The notes beneath the pieces are model-generated. The model was not told the DNA's origin. It searched no databases and saw nothing but the letters and a program-made list of their open reading frames with translations. This document shows, piece by piece, positions 44,547 through 53,773 of a stretch of 64,000 bases of DNA. This stretch comes from HT1-32 sp040219025 (GTDB lineage Bacteria; Pseudomonadota; Alphaproteobacteria; Rhodospirillales; HT1-32), in NCBI GenBank assembly GCA_040219025.1, contig JAVJTE010000025.1:1-64000 (forward strand), given 5' to 3'. The first letter of the stretch is position 1. The number at the start of each line of letters is the position of its first letter. A program made the position numbers and the translations under genes.

Positions 44547-44623
44547 TGGTGACCCCTGCAGGACTCGAACCTGCAACATCCTGCTTAGAAGGCAGGTGCT
44601 CTATCCAGTTGAGCTAAGGGGCC
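44547..44623 (-). tRNA. tRNA-Arg (anticodon UCU)
   Basis: On the minus strand the acceptor GGCCCCT pairs with AGGGGTC (one G-U), the anticodon loop CTTCTAA reads UCU, the T-loop GGTTCGAGTCC is standard and CCA is encoded. Its first 10 bases overlap the 3' end of the NDUFS4-like gene on the same strand. Confidence 0.97.
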
Positions 44624-44958
44624 CGCTTTGCCGCAACCGGATTATTCGCCGCTTCCTTGTCCCAGGCGAGCCTGCGACCATAACTGAAGTTATCAGCATA
44701 AGCCTTGATTCGGTTCTTGCGTTCTTTCGGAGCCAGAACGACAAAGTCGATGCCGTTCCGCTTCGCATAATCGACAGCTTCTGCCTGGCTGTCGAACTTC
44801 ACCTTGATCTGCTCGGTTGTCTTGCCACCACCAGCCCATCCCATCAGAGGGTCATTCTGCTTGCGCGCATCAGACATGTATTCCAGCACCCATTTCCGGG
44901 TATTGTTCATGCCGGACTGCATAGCAGTTTTCACCGGGCGATAAATCCGAGCCTTCAT
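44614..44958 (-). CDS. NADH dehydrogenase accessory subunit, NDUFS4-like (ETC_C1 family)
   Basis: A 114-aa homologue of the mitochondrial complex I subunit NDUFS4, typical of alphaproteobacteria. It begins MKARIYRPVKTAMQSGMNNT, followed by KWVLEYMSD and PLMGWAGGGKTTEQIKVKFD, then VVLAPKERKNRIKAYADNFS and YGRRLAWDKE. The stop codon TAG lies inside tRNA-Arg (tRNA bases 8-10). The frame is open 38 codons further upstream, but this start matches the family. Confidence 0.9.
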   Translation of the reverse strand: MKARIYRPVKTAMQSGMNNTRKWVLEYMSDARKQNDPLMGWAGGGKTTEQIKVKFDSQAEAVDYAKRNGIDFVVLAPKERKNRIKAYADNFSYGRRLAWDKEAANNPVAAKRAP

Positions 44959-45084
44959 TGATACAACGTCCATAATGTCATGACCGGCCCCCTCGACCGA
45001 TCCTTCCCAAGCATAGCGATACACCAGAATGTCAGGCCTTGTCGAGGCCGACATCCTGCTGACGGCAGGCAATGAGTGCAGTAC

Positions 45085-45161
<77 letters not shown>

Positions 45162-45223
45162 ACTGGCGCGACTTCTAGGGTTTTCAGGTCTTATTGGCAA
45201 GCACTCAAACCTGCTGCCGCAGA

Positions 45224-46851
45224 TCATTTCGGGAGGTGCAGCGGCCGCCAGCTGGAAATCCGGCCAGCCTCAGCGCGAATTCTGGCCCGGAAAGATGGCC
45301 TGGCAATGGCCTGTACGGCCAGCGCCATGATGAGCGGCAGAAAGACAAGGGCGTGGCGGTAATTCTCACAGCAGGCCAGCAGAATACTGGCAAACAGAGC
45401 AGGCAGGACAGCCACCGCCAACAGCAGATTGCCGATACAGACACCACCTGCAAGCCGGTCGGCGGACAGATTGCGAATGTTCCGGATGCTTCGCCAGGCT
45501 GCACCGAAGCCATAAACGAAGATCAGCCAATGACCGAGATAGAAGAACGGAATGACCAGCAGGCTACCGGCAAACACGACCATCGGCGTGTCAAAAGATA
45601 GCCGGTTGAGCAACGTGTAGGACATGGCGCCGTTTGCCAGCCAGTGGTTCTTGAGGGTTCTGACCGCACGGCGAATAAAATATATCGGTCGCTCAGCCAG
45701 TGTATCCAGCAGAACCGACTGACTGATCATGCCATATTCAATACTGATCCCGGTGGCGCGCCAGGAAACCGGACCGGCCCAAAGCCAGGGACGGTTCGCC
45801 GCGATATCGAGGTCGCGTTCCAGAACAGTTTGCAGATGCGCATCCGGATGTTGTGCGAAATACTCCTGAAGCCCCTCGTAATCGGTCTGTACGACGCCAT
45901 CGATGCGACGATACATACAGACGCCGTACCAGGAGGGGATGTTCAGGTTAGAATGTACGCCGCGTTCCCGCGCCTCGTTGTAGCACCACAGCCACCAGTC
46001 CGGATAGCCACGCCGTTCTGCCAGCAGATAGGTCCCGCGCTCCTGACCGCTGGGATCTTTCAGGCCAGCTGCATAGGCCTGCAGGATATTCTGTCCAACG
46101 CCGGATGACATCGACCAGAGGTCATGTTGCTGTACGTTCTTGCCAACGATCATCCCGACGACGAGCAAAGGTATGGCCAGTGCCGCCAGGGTTGCCCGCC
46201 AGGCACCTGACTGCAGCCAGATCAGCAAACCGGCAGTCAGGGTCGCCGGCACGACAACCAGCAGCCCGAAGTTAAAGCTGGCGATCACCAGTGCTCCGCT
46301 GATACCGGTCAGCAGGCCCCGTGCCAGACCGGGTGCAGCCGTAAATGCCAGCAGAGCGACCATGAACAGCGCCACCAGCATCGGGTTCATCGCGTCCCAT
46401 CCGGCCCCCAGGGTCGCGGCCTCCATCAGGACAAACCGGCATGATATCAGAGCCGCTGTCATAATCGCTACCAGACGGCCTCCCCCCAGTTGCCTTACCA
46501 GCAGGAAGCCTAGTCCGGCCGCAACAGCGTCGAATGCCGCAGCCGTCAGCAATTTCGCAAGGATCACATTATCGGGTCCAAACCAGCGTTCGGTCAGCGC
46601 ATCCCTGATGATCGAAAGCGGTGGCTCCGTATGATTATAGAGCAGATAGGCCTGAAAATGCTCCAGCAGAGCGCAGTGCGATAAAGCGCCGGATGGTCGG
46701 TGCCGGCCGCCAGCGACCCGGCAAACGGGCCCCCCTCCAGCCCAAACCAGAGGGCGCACAGCCATCGGAAAACCAGCCCGCAAAGGACGATACCGAAAAA
46801 CAGGAGCAGATCCTGCGCAGATATGGACTTGACCGGGTGGGATGTCGCCAT
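45224..46851 (-). pseudogene. Polytopic membrane protein, GT-C-like, with an N-terminal frameshift
   Basis: A membrane protein of about 540 residues with around ten hydrophobic segments and a lumenal-type loop with W-rich patches. YNHTEPPLSIIRD resembles the PPL loop of GT39-type glycosyltransferases, so a lipid-linked sugar transferase is possible but unproven. The natural N-terminus, MATSHPVKSISAQDLLLFFG, then FRWLCALWFGLEGG and GTDHPALYRTA, is in one frame, while LLEHFQAYLLYNHTEPPL onward is in another. The switch lies at about 46668-46672 within a CTCT stretch and fits a 2-base gain or a 1-base loss. The downstream frame is intact for over 480 codons. Confidence 0.65.
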
Positions 46852-46968
46852 GAAACACCGGGAAAGAGGGCCAGAACAAACCAGATACCTGGGTCTGGTC
46901 AGCCCCTTGCTTCCCAGATTGGATGGTTATAGCGAACCCTGTGGAACAGGCAACATTCCTGACGGGGA

Positions 46969-47442
46969 TCAGTCGGCGCTGAACATCGGATGCTCAACCT
47001 TGTCCCCCGCCCTGATACCCAGCCGCTCGACGGTCCCGCCGTTCAGCTCCAGCACCGCCTTCACCCGGCCATTCGAGGGAATAACCTCCTCGGATTGTGG
47101 TTGGGTTCGCTGCCGGATGTGGTGGATAGTGCCGTCGCTGCGGATGAACAGCATATCCAGCGGAATGAAGGTGTTTTTCATCCACATCGCCTGCCGGGCG
47201 ACACGTCCGAAATCGAACAGCATGCCCGCATCCGCGGCCATCGATTCACGGAACATCAGGCCCCGGCTGCGTTCCTCCGGAGTCCGTGCCAGCTCCACTG
47301 TAAAGGTATGAGCCCTGTCGCCGCTGCGAATGGTCAGCGATGAAGTCTCAAAGGCTGCCGCCGTCTGCACCAGCGCAAGGATCAGCAATCCGGCAAGAGA
47401 CATGACAATTCCGGAAAACCGGCGTTCAGCGTAACAGTTCAT
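46969..47442 (-). CDS. DUF192 family exported protein
   Basis: A 157-aa protein with a hydrophobic N-terminus (IVMSLAGLLILALVQTAAA) followed by the DUF192 domain: TVELARTPEERSRGLMFRE, MLFDFGRVARQAMWMKNTFI, PLDMLFIRSDGTI and a closing AVLELNGGTVERLGI. The function is unknown; a periplasmic location is inferred. Its start lies inside the end of the deacetylase-like gene (17-base overlap), so the two are coupled. Confidence 0.87.
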   Translation of the reverse strand: MNCYAERRFSGIVMSLAGLLILALVQTAAAFETSSLTIRSGDRAHTFTVELARTPEERSRGLMFRESMAADAGMLFDFGRVARQAMWMKNTFIPLDMLFIRSDGTIHHIRQRTQPQSEEVIPSNGRVKAVLELNGGTVERLGIRAGDKVEHPMFSAD

Positions 47443-48565
47443 CGATAATCTCCGTGATTTCAGGCCGGACCGGACCATGGTTATCCGCATCCCGCAACCT
47501 GTCCAGCCAATGATCCGGCGGGTCGCCAAGCCCCAGCTTTCGCCAGCTCAGCGAACGGAGCACCGCCTGTGCCGGCTCGCCCAGCCGGTCCGGGATATCA
47601 TGGCCGTTCAATGTTGCCCAGACACCGGCCCATGCACGGGCAACAGACCAGGGGTTATAGCCGCCACCACCCAGCACCAGCAGGCGGGGCGCCCGCCCCA
47701 TCATCAGCGAGACCACATTCCAGTGGGCATTGTTCGACAGTTTCATGCGCGACTGCGGATCATCTGCCAGCCCGTCGACACCGCATTGCAAAACAACAGC
47801 TTCCGGTGAAAAACCGTCACAGAGCGGCAGTACAGCCCGTTCAATCAGGGCGCTGAATTCAGTATCGTTCAGGTGGGGAGGCACGGCCGCATTCCGGGCC
47901 ATCCCCCCTGCCCGGTCGGATACCGGCCCGGTACGCGGCCAGCGGTTGGCTTCATGGATCGAAAAGGTGAAAACCCGGTCGTCACCGGCAAAGGCATCCT
48001 GTACGCCGTCACCGTGATGGGCGTCGATATCCAGATAGAAAACCCGTTCCAGCCCGTCATCGAGCATCTGCAGAATGGCCAGCACCGGGTCATTGAAATA
48101 GCAGAAACCACTGGCGCGGTCCGGTCTGCCATGATGGGTACCGCCCGCCAGACTATGCACCACCCCGCCCTGACGCAGCAACTGCGCCGCCAGAATACCG
48201 GCACCACAGGATGTCGCCGGCCGCCGGAACACTTCCGGATAGATCGGGTTGCCAAACCGTCCGATATGGTAGCGCTCTGACATATCTTCCGGCAGCGCCT
48301 GCTCCGCCTCGGCCCGCATTACCGCCGCGATATAATCGGGGTGATGAAACCGTGCCAGCTGTTCCGGCGTGGCCCGGGGACTGTCGATATACTGATCCGG
48401 CGCAATCCAGCCGGCGGCATAACAGAGGTCAAGCGCCGCCGAGACCCGGGCAATGCCGAGGGGATGATTGCTGCCATAAGACGAGCTTCGGTAAATCTCG
48501 CTGGCAATCAGTACCGGGCGATGGCGGCTGTCTCCCTCCGGCGTCATGGCATCAGATTCGTTCAT
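47426..48565 (-). CDS. Histone deacetylase family (AcuC-like) protein
   Basis: A 379-aa zinc-dependent amidohydrolase; bacterial members act on acetylpolyamines or acetyl-lysine. It has NHPLGIARVSAALDLC, HHPDYIAAV, GGTHHGRPDRASGFCYFND (paired His), the zinc site DIDAHHGDGVQDAF and LVLGGGGYNPWSVARAWA with the late catalytic Gly/Tyr region. The substrate cannot be read from sequence. It is followed by the overlapping DUF192 gene. Confidence 0.9.
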   Translation of the reverse strand: MNESDAMTPEGDSRHRPVLIASEIYRSSSYGSNHPLGIARVSAALDLCYAAGWIAPDQYIDSPRATPEQLARFHHPDYIAAVMRAEAEQALPEDMSERYHIGRFGNPIYPEVFRRPATSCGAGILAAQLLRQGGVVHSLAGGTHHGRPDRASGFCYFNDPVLAILQMLDDGLERVFYLDIDAHHGDGVQDAFAGDDRVFTFSIHEANRWPRTGPVSDRAGGMARNAAVPPHLNDTEFSALIERAVLPLCDGFSPEAVVLQCGVDGLADDPQSRMKLSNNAHWNVVSLMMGRAPRLLVLGGGGYNPWSVARAWAGVWATLNGHDIPDRLGEPAQAVLRSLSWRKLGLGDPPDHWLDRLRDADNHGPVRPEITEIIDELLR

Positions 48566-48610
48566 TCAATCCAGATGGTGACAGGTTGCCCGCCAGCAAA
48601 GGATCAAGAC

Positions 48611-49525
48611 TCACTTTGCCGGCGTGTCCGGCGCGATGGAACGGGCAATACTGGCATCCAGTGCTTCGTAATCATTCAGGCCGATGGTCTCGTAAAGCTC
48701 TGCCCGGCTTTGCATCCTGTCCAGTGCGGGCTCGGTCCCGTCTGCCTGTTTCAGGCCGCCATAGAGCAGCTGCATGGCCTTTGCCGCGACACGCAGGGAG
48801 GACACCGGCCAGATAACGATCTGATATCCCATGGCTTCAAACTCCGCCCCGGTCATGTAGGGCGTGCGTCCGAATTCGGTCATATTCGCCAGCAGCGGCG
48901 TTCCCGGCATGGCCTCGGCGAAGGCCCGGAAGGCATCACGTGTGCCCAGCGCTTCCGGGAAAATAATGTCAGCACCGGCTTCAACATACAGTTTCGCGCG
49001 ACGCACCGCCTCGTCAAAGCTCTCTGCCGCCGCATCGGTGCGGGCGATGATCCGCAGATCTGTGCGGGCCCGAACGGCCGCAGAAACCTTCGCCGCCATT
49101 TCCTCGGCACTGGCCAGGCGCTTGTCATTCAGATGTCCGCATTTCTTCGGCAGGATCTGGTCTTCGATCTGGACCGCCGCCGCCCCTGCCGATTCAAGCT
49201 CGCGCACCAGCCGCATGGCGTTCAGGGCTTCCCCATAACCGGTATCACCATCGACAATGATTGGCAGATCAGTCGCCCGGTGGATCTGCCGGGTTGCTGC
49301 GCAAAGCTCCTCCATGGTCAGGATTCCCAAGTCAGGCAGCCCCATGCTCGCCGTTACAGCCGCACCTGAGAGGTAGAGACAGTCAAACCCGGCTTCCTGC
49401 GCCAGCAGACCCGCCATCGCATTATGAGCACCGGGAGCGCGCAGAATACCCGGCCTCTGCAACAGCTCAGCCAGCCGGTCACCGGGTCGTGAGGTTGATG
49501 CCGCCCGGTCAAGCCATGTGCTCAT
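48611..49525 (-). CDS. PrpB-like isocitrate lyase/PEP mutase superfamily enzyme
   Basis: A 304-aa lyase resembling 2-methylisocitrate lyase, which splits methylisocitrate to pyruvate and succinate. It has APGAHNAMAGLLAQEAGFDC, VDGDTGYGEALNAMRLV, IEDQILPKKCGHLNDKRLAS with the catalytic Cys, IIARTDAAAESFDEAVRR and LANMTEFGRTPYMT. The start MSTWLDRAAS has AAAGGA upstream. prpC and prpD are not nearby, so oxaloacetate decarboxylase or another family activity remains possible. Confidence 0.85.
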   Translation of the reverse strand: MSTWLDRAASTSRPGDRLAELLQRPGILRAPGAHNAMAGLLAQEAGFDCLYLSGAAVTASMGLPDLGILTMEELCAATRQIHRATDLPIIVDGDTGYGEALNAMRLVRELESAGAAAVQIEDQILPKKCGHLNDKRLASAEEMAAKVSAAVRARTDLRIIARTDAAAESFDEAVRRAKLYVEAGADIIFPEALGTRDAFRAFAEAMPGTPLLANMTEFGRTPYMTGAEFEAMGYQIVIWPVSSLRVAAKAMQLLYGGLKQADGTEPALDRMQSRAELYETIGLNDYEALDASIARSIAPDTPAK

Positions 49526-49618
49526 CGGAATTCCTTTCATGAATACTGGGCAGGCAGCCACGTTGCGCCGCCCGCTACCTGGGGTTAATCTCGTTCCACA
49601 GTCATCACGGAGTGCATC

Positions 49619-50446
49619 ATGACGATCAAGTCTATTCTGGTCCATATCGCGGACGATGAAGATCATCTCGCCAGGTTCAAGGCTGCCAAAGGGCTGGCCA
49701 CCTGTTTCGATGCCCATCTCACTGCGCTTTATGTCACCAGCCCGGTGCATTTCAAGGCGGCCATGGTCGGACGCGGGGCGTCGGTCGGCTTTGAGCGCGA
49801 AAAAATCAGGTTTGCCGAACGCAAGATGAAAGAGATCGAGGACGAGTTCAGGGAATATCTGGACAGCAACGACATCGATCTGGAATGGGTTGTCCGTGAC
49901 GGTGATCATCTGCAGCGGCTGACCTATCATGCCTGCTTCAACGATCTTGCGATTGTCAGCCAGACCGAGGAGACCACACTCGAAGAAATCGTCGCCCACA
50001 GCCTGCCTGATCAGCTGGCACTGCATTCCCCCTGCCCGGCGCTGGTTCTGCCCCATGGCTGGGACAGGGGCGGTCTGCCGGAGCGTGTGGTCATTGGCTG
50101 GAAACCCTGCCCAGCAGCAAACCGGGCACTCCGTGGTGCCATGCCGTTCCTGAAACAGGCAAAACAAATCCGTGTTGTGACCGTGTCTGAACAAGGCAAG
50201 GCCGACGACCATGACAAATCGGTCATATTGCATCTGGAACGTCACGGCATTCAGGCCGAACTGGTCCATGAGACCGGGATAGACCGCAAGGCCGGGCATA
50301 TTCTGCTCGACCAGGCTGCCTCATTTAAGGCTGACATGCTGGTCATGGGTGGCTTCAGTCATTCGCGGCTGCATGATCTGGTGATCGGTTCCGCCACATC
50401 ACATGTGCTGCACCATGCCGAAGTCCCGCTGCTGATGGCGCACTAA
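49619..50446 (+). CDS. Universal stress protein, tandem UspA domains
   Basis: A 275-aa protein with two UspA-like halves. The first (residues 1-145) begins TIKSILVHIADDEDHLARFK. The second (about 155-275) ends with the ATP-binding signature MGGFSHSRLHDLVIGSATSH, followed by VLHHAEVPLLM. The first half lacks the full G-2x-G-9x-GS motif, so nucleotide binding probably resides in the second. Monocistronic, with a bidirectional terminator downstream. Confidence 0.9.
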   Translation: MTIKSILVHIADDEDHLARFKAAKGLATCFDAHLTALYVTSPVHFKAAMVGRGASVGFEREKIRFAERKMKEIEDEFREYLDSNDIDLEWVVRDGDHLQRLTYHACFNDLAIVSQTEETTLEEIVAHSLPDQLALHSPCPALVLPHGWDRGGLPERVVIGWKPCPAANRALRGAMPFLKQAKQIRVVTVSEQGKADDHDKSVILHLERHGIQAELVHETGIDRKAGHILLDQAASFKADMLVMGGFSHSRLHDLVIGSATSHVLHHAEVPLLMAH

Positions 50447-50464
50447 ACCGGCGCGCTGATAAAG

Positions 50465-50504
50465 AAAAAACCCGCAGGGCGCAATATAGCCTGCGGGTTT
50501 TTTT
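50465..50504. terminator. Bidirectional Rho-independent terminator
   Basis: AAACCCGCAGG (50468-50478) pairs perfectly with CCTGCGGGTTT (50490-50500) around an 11-base loop, with A-rich sequence before and a T-run after. It serves the converging universal-stress and nhaD genes. Confidence 0.92.
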
Positions 50505-50528
50505 GTGCCTGGACGGTCAGATATCCCG

Positions 50529-51956
50529 TCAGGTGAAGAAGACCAGTGTTACCAGACCGAAGACCGGCACCAGGAAGATCAGCGACCATCCCATATAGCC
50601 GAAGAAGCTTGGCATCTTGATGCCCCGGTCTTCAGCAATCGACCGCACCATGAAGTTTGGCGCATTACCGATATAGGTATTCGCCCCCATGAACACAGCA
50701 CCGGCGGAAATCGCCAGCAGGGTCTGGCTCATCGGCCCCATCAGCTGTTCGGCATTACCACCCGCCGTATTGAAGAAGACGACATAGGTCGGCGCATTAT
50801 CAAGGAAGCTGGAAAGCAGGCCGGTCAGCCAGAAGTAGGCAATATTCACCGGTTCTCCCGCGTCATTTGTCACCAGCGAAATGACATCTGACAGGGCCCC
50901 GTCACGACCGGCTTTCAGAATGGCTATCGCCGGAATCATGGTCAGGAAAATACCGATGAACAGCTTGCCGACCTCGACAATCGGGAACCAGCTGAAGCCA
51001 TTCGCCTCCCGGCTTTCCCGGCTGGTGATGATCCATGAAGCAGCGGCAATACCGACCAGCAGCAGATCCCGCAGGATATTCTGCAGCTCAACCGGTGTGT
51101 GATAGATCGAAACTGAAATCCCCGGCTTCCATGAACCGCTCATCAGCACCGCGGCGACAATGCCGGCCAGCAACAGAATGTTGAAACCGCCTTCGATACC
51201 GAATTTCTCGCCCTCGCCGGGTGCAGATGCATCAGCCGGCGGGGTGCTTTCCTTGCGAAAAAGATAGCTGTCGAGCAGGAAAAAAACGACCAGCAGGATC
51301 GCGCTGACAAACAGCATCGGCAGGAACATATGCGTCGTCGGCCAGAAGAACGAGACACCTTTCAGGAAGCCCAGAAACAACGGCGGATCACCAAGCGGCG
51401 TCAGGGAGCCGCCAACATTTGCGACCAGAAAGATAAAGAAAACAACTACATGAACATTATGTTCGCGATTTTCATTTGCCCGCAGCAGAGGCCGGATCAG
51501 CAACATCGCAGCGCCGGTGGTTCCCATCCAGCTCGCGATCAGCGTGCCGAAAGCCAGAATGCCGGTATTCACGAGAGGGGAGCCGACCAGCGATCCCTTC
51601 AGACGGACCCCGCCCGCCACCGTGAACAGCGACAGCAAAAGGATAATGAAAGGAATATATTCAAGGAACAGGGTATGGATGATCTCGAACACGGCAATAT
51701 CGAAGCCATAAACCAGTGCGAACGGCCCGAGAAATGCCAGCGACCAGAAACCTGAAATCTTGCCAAAATTGTCATGCCAGAAATGCGGGGCCGCGAGCGG
51801 AAAGACAGCAATCGACAAAAGCATCGCGACAAACGGGGCGATCCACCAGACACTGAGATCTGCCCCGTCAAGAACAGGCGCGCCCTCGCCGGCGGCAAAT
51901 GAAGCTGACGTACCCGCCAGCAGAATTGTGGCGGCAAGCGCAAACAAACGGATCAA
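50529..51956 (-). CDS. nhaD: Na+/H+ antiporter NhaD
   Basis: NhaD exchanges sodium for protons at alkaline pH. The 475-aa product has an N-terminal signal-like helix (LFALAATILLAGTSASFAA) and about 12 membrane segments, with ASWMGTTGAAMLLIRPLLRA, VVFFIFLVANVGGSLTPLGD and FLDNAPTYVVFFNTAGG typical of the family. No ATG is available near the N-terminus; the likely start is TTG at 51954-51956, preceded by GGGGGA at good spacing. Terminates convergently with the stress-protein gene. Confidence 0.88.
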   Translation of the reverse strand: MIRLFALAATILLAGTSASFAAGEGAPVLDGADLSVWWIAPFVAMLLSIAVFPLAAPHFWHDNFGKISGFWSLAFLGPFALVYGFDIAVFEIIHTLFLEYIPFIILLLSLFTVAGGVRLKGSLVGSPLVNTGILAFGTLIASWMGTTGAAMLLIRPLLRANENREHNVHVVVFFIFLVANVGGSLTPLGDPPLFLGFLKGVSFFWPTTHMFLPMLFVSAILLVVFFLLDSYLFRKESTPPADASAPGEGEKFGIEGGFNILLLAGIVAAVLMSGSWKPGISVSIYHTPVELQNILRDLLLVGIAAASWIITSRESREANGFSWFPIVEVGKLFIGIFLTMIPAIAILKAGRDGALSDVISLVTNDAGEPVNIAYFWLTGLLSSFLDNAPTYVVFFNTAGGNAEQLMGPMSQTLLAISAGAVFMGANTYIGNAPNFMVRSIAEDRGIKMPSFFGYMGWSLIFLVPVFGLVTLVFFT

Positions 51957-52092
51957 TGCATCCCCCAATGACTTTTCCCTGATCACAGGAACCGGCGGCC
52001 AACTGATAGAAAAGCCTTGGTTTCTGCGAATTCCATCTCCGGAGAAGTATGCCGAACAGGCCAGATCAAGCCAAGCCTTAAGTCCCTGCCTG

Positions 52093-52653
52093 CTATCCCG
52101 GTTTCTGGCCCGGAACCCATTTGGTGACGGAGACCGCGCGCCCGGTCTGGGACACCAGCAGCGTCGGACGGTCGGGGTGCAACTGATCGACGGGGTCCGC
52201 GGACTTCTTCTTTTTCCGGGGCTTGCGATTGAACCGGCCATAGAATGCGACCATGTCTTCGAGGCTGATTTCCGCCCCCGCCCCCCGTTTGAACGCAGTC
52301 AGGAAAGGGGCATGTTTCATCAGCGTTTTCGACAGATGGTCGGCAGAATGATGACTGTAGCGCTCCCAGATGGCATTGAGAAAAACCTCAACATCTTCCG
52401 GCAGGGGCCAGGTATCGAAATCTGGCCGGCCATTGGTGAAAGCGCGGTAGATATTCGGCTCAATCGGTCCCAGCTGATCCGCAACAAAGACTGACGGCAT
52501 CAGCTTGCGGCCATTGTTATCGACCGCATAGAACGCCTGCGACACATAGAGCAGACGGTGCAGTTTCTGGGGCTGCAAATAAACATTGTCCTGCAATGCC
52601 CGGTCACTGAACCACATTGCGACATCAAAACTGGAATCGGCTGCAGACGGCAT
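52093..52653 (-). CDS. Panacea (SocA-like) domain protein
   Basis: A 186-aa protein with the Panacea/DUF4065 fold seen in SocA, the ClpXP adaptor antitoxin of Caulobacter: FDVAMWFSDRALQDN, LQPQKLHRLLYVSQAFYAV, SVFVADQLGPIEPNIYRAF and MVAFYGRFNR. A basic KPRKKKKS stretch and a Pro-rich tail are additional. No toxin gene is adjacent, so it may be a stand-alone or adaptor form; clpX and clpP are near the other end of the window. Confidence 0.8.
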   Translation of the reverse strand: MPSAADSSFDVAMWFSDRALQDNVYLQPQKLHRLLYVSQAFYAVDNNGRKLMPSVFVADQLGPIEPNIYRAFTNGRPDFDTWPLPEDVEVFLNAIWERYSHHSADHLSKTLMKHAPFLTAFKRGAGAEISLEDMVAFYGRFNRKPRKKKKSADPVDQLHPDRPTLLVSQTGRAVSVTKWVPGQKPG

Positions 52654-52741
52654 TCTTCCTCGCGCCAGGAACAGTTACACGTCAGTTCTAGACCCGACAG
52701 AGTAAAGAAATCATTGCCGGTTTCAACGGCGTCCTGCCCGG

Positions 52742-53134
52742 TCAGGCCTTGATATCGAGCAGCGAACGGGAAACCTGGTCGGCCGCTTCAAGGACACGGA
52801 GGTTTGCCGCATAGGCATTCTCGGCAAGCGAAAGCTGGGTAATGTCTTCCACCAGCGAACCGGATGGCACGCCGACGACCCCGTCGTCATTCGCATTGGG
52901 GTCAGACGGCGCGAATTGCAGGACAAAAGCGGGATCCACAGGTGCTGTGCCGGATGTAACGCCGCCCCCGGCCTGCGAGGATTGCACGACCCCGGTCGTT
53001 CTGTAGCCGTCATAGCTGCCATTTTCCCCGACCGCGCCGGTGGTGTTGCGGCTCGCAATATTACCGGCAGCAGACTGTGCCCGGTTTGTTGCGGCCTGAA
53101 GGCCGGAAATGGCGATCGACGAAATGGGGTTCAT
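52742..53134 (-). CDS. Orphan flagellar basal-body rod-like protein
   Basis: A 130-aa protein with both ends of a flagellar rod/hook protein: the N-terminal SSIAISGLQAATNRAQSAAG followed by NIASRNTTG, and the C-terminal LSLAENAYAANLRVLEAADQ followed by VSRSLLDIKA. It is the length of FlgC but diverged, and no other flagellar genes are here. It lies 70 bases after an unknown gene that probably shares its promoter. A structural or export role cannot be assigned. Confidence 0.75.
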   Translation of the reverse strand: MNPISSIAISGLQAATNRAQSAAGNIASRNTTGAVGENGSYDGYRTTGVVQSSQAGGGVTSGTAPVDPAFVLQFAPSDPNANDDGVVGVPSGSLVEDITQLSLAENAYAANLRVLEAADQVSRSLLDIKA

Positions 53135-53204
53135 GGTTTAACGCTCCGTTCTGTTCATACTGGATGATGACAGAACATCCGGCTGTGACGGCAGACACAG
53201 CAGA

Positions 53205-53630
53205 TCAGATAGCGTAACTCAGCTGCGAACCGGTGGATCTTCCACCATTCGCGATTGTGTTGATGTTGTTTTCATAGACCGCAATGCCACGGGCTATTTC
53301 ATAGGGTGGCAGATTGGCACCACTGCGTCCCGAAGATGTGAAAACGGCTGAACCGTCGGTTGAGCCCTGCTCAGCTTCATGAAGTTCGTAGGCAAAGGCG
53401 ACAGACTGGGAGCTGAATCTGTTACCGGGCTGCCGCTCACTGTCCCTCTCTCTGAACGAGAAATCCTGCTGGAGAACCTGTTCGTCCTGGGGGCCGACAT
53501 TAAAGCCACTGGGAATGCCATCTACTTCAGCCCGAGACCCGGACGCGACACCACGACTGCCACTGCTCGGCGAGATGCGCGAGCTTGGCGTCGTTGTGGC
53601 AGGTGCGACCGGTTTGACCTGAAGGGCCAT
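53205..53630 (-). CDS. Hypothetical protein beside the rod-like gene (141 aa)
   Basis: I do not recognise a family. The first half is Ser/Thr/Pro/Arg-rich and probably disordered. The second half contains SSQSVAFAYELHEAEQGSTD and PPYEIARGIAVYENNINTI, which could be a helix pair. There is no signal peptide, which would fit a flagellar-type substrate. It precedes the rod-like gene on the same strand, behind an AT-rich 143-base gap. Confidence 0.7.
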   Translation of the reverse strand: MALQVKPVAPATTTPSSRISPSSGSRGVASGSRAEVDGIPSGFNVGPQDEQVLQQDFSFRERDSERQPGNRFSSQSVAFAYELHEAEQGSTDGSAVFTSSGRSGANLPPYEIARGIAVYENNINTIANGGRSTGSQLSYAI

Positions 53631-53773
53631 GCCCCAAGGATTCCTTTAATGATTACAAAAACTTAAAATGCACGGCAGACAAGAATAGACAGTGTGCATT
53701 AAAATCCATTAATCATAATGGACTCAGGCAATATAAAAATCAAGGTTTTCCGCGACATTCACCCGTCGCGCTG

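Noticed and set aside
48611..50299. Long 562-codon frame for the PrpB-like gene
   Set aside because: The first 258 codons are antisense to the universal stress protein; the supported start with a ribosome-binding site is at 49525.
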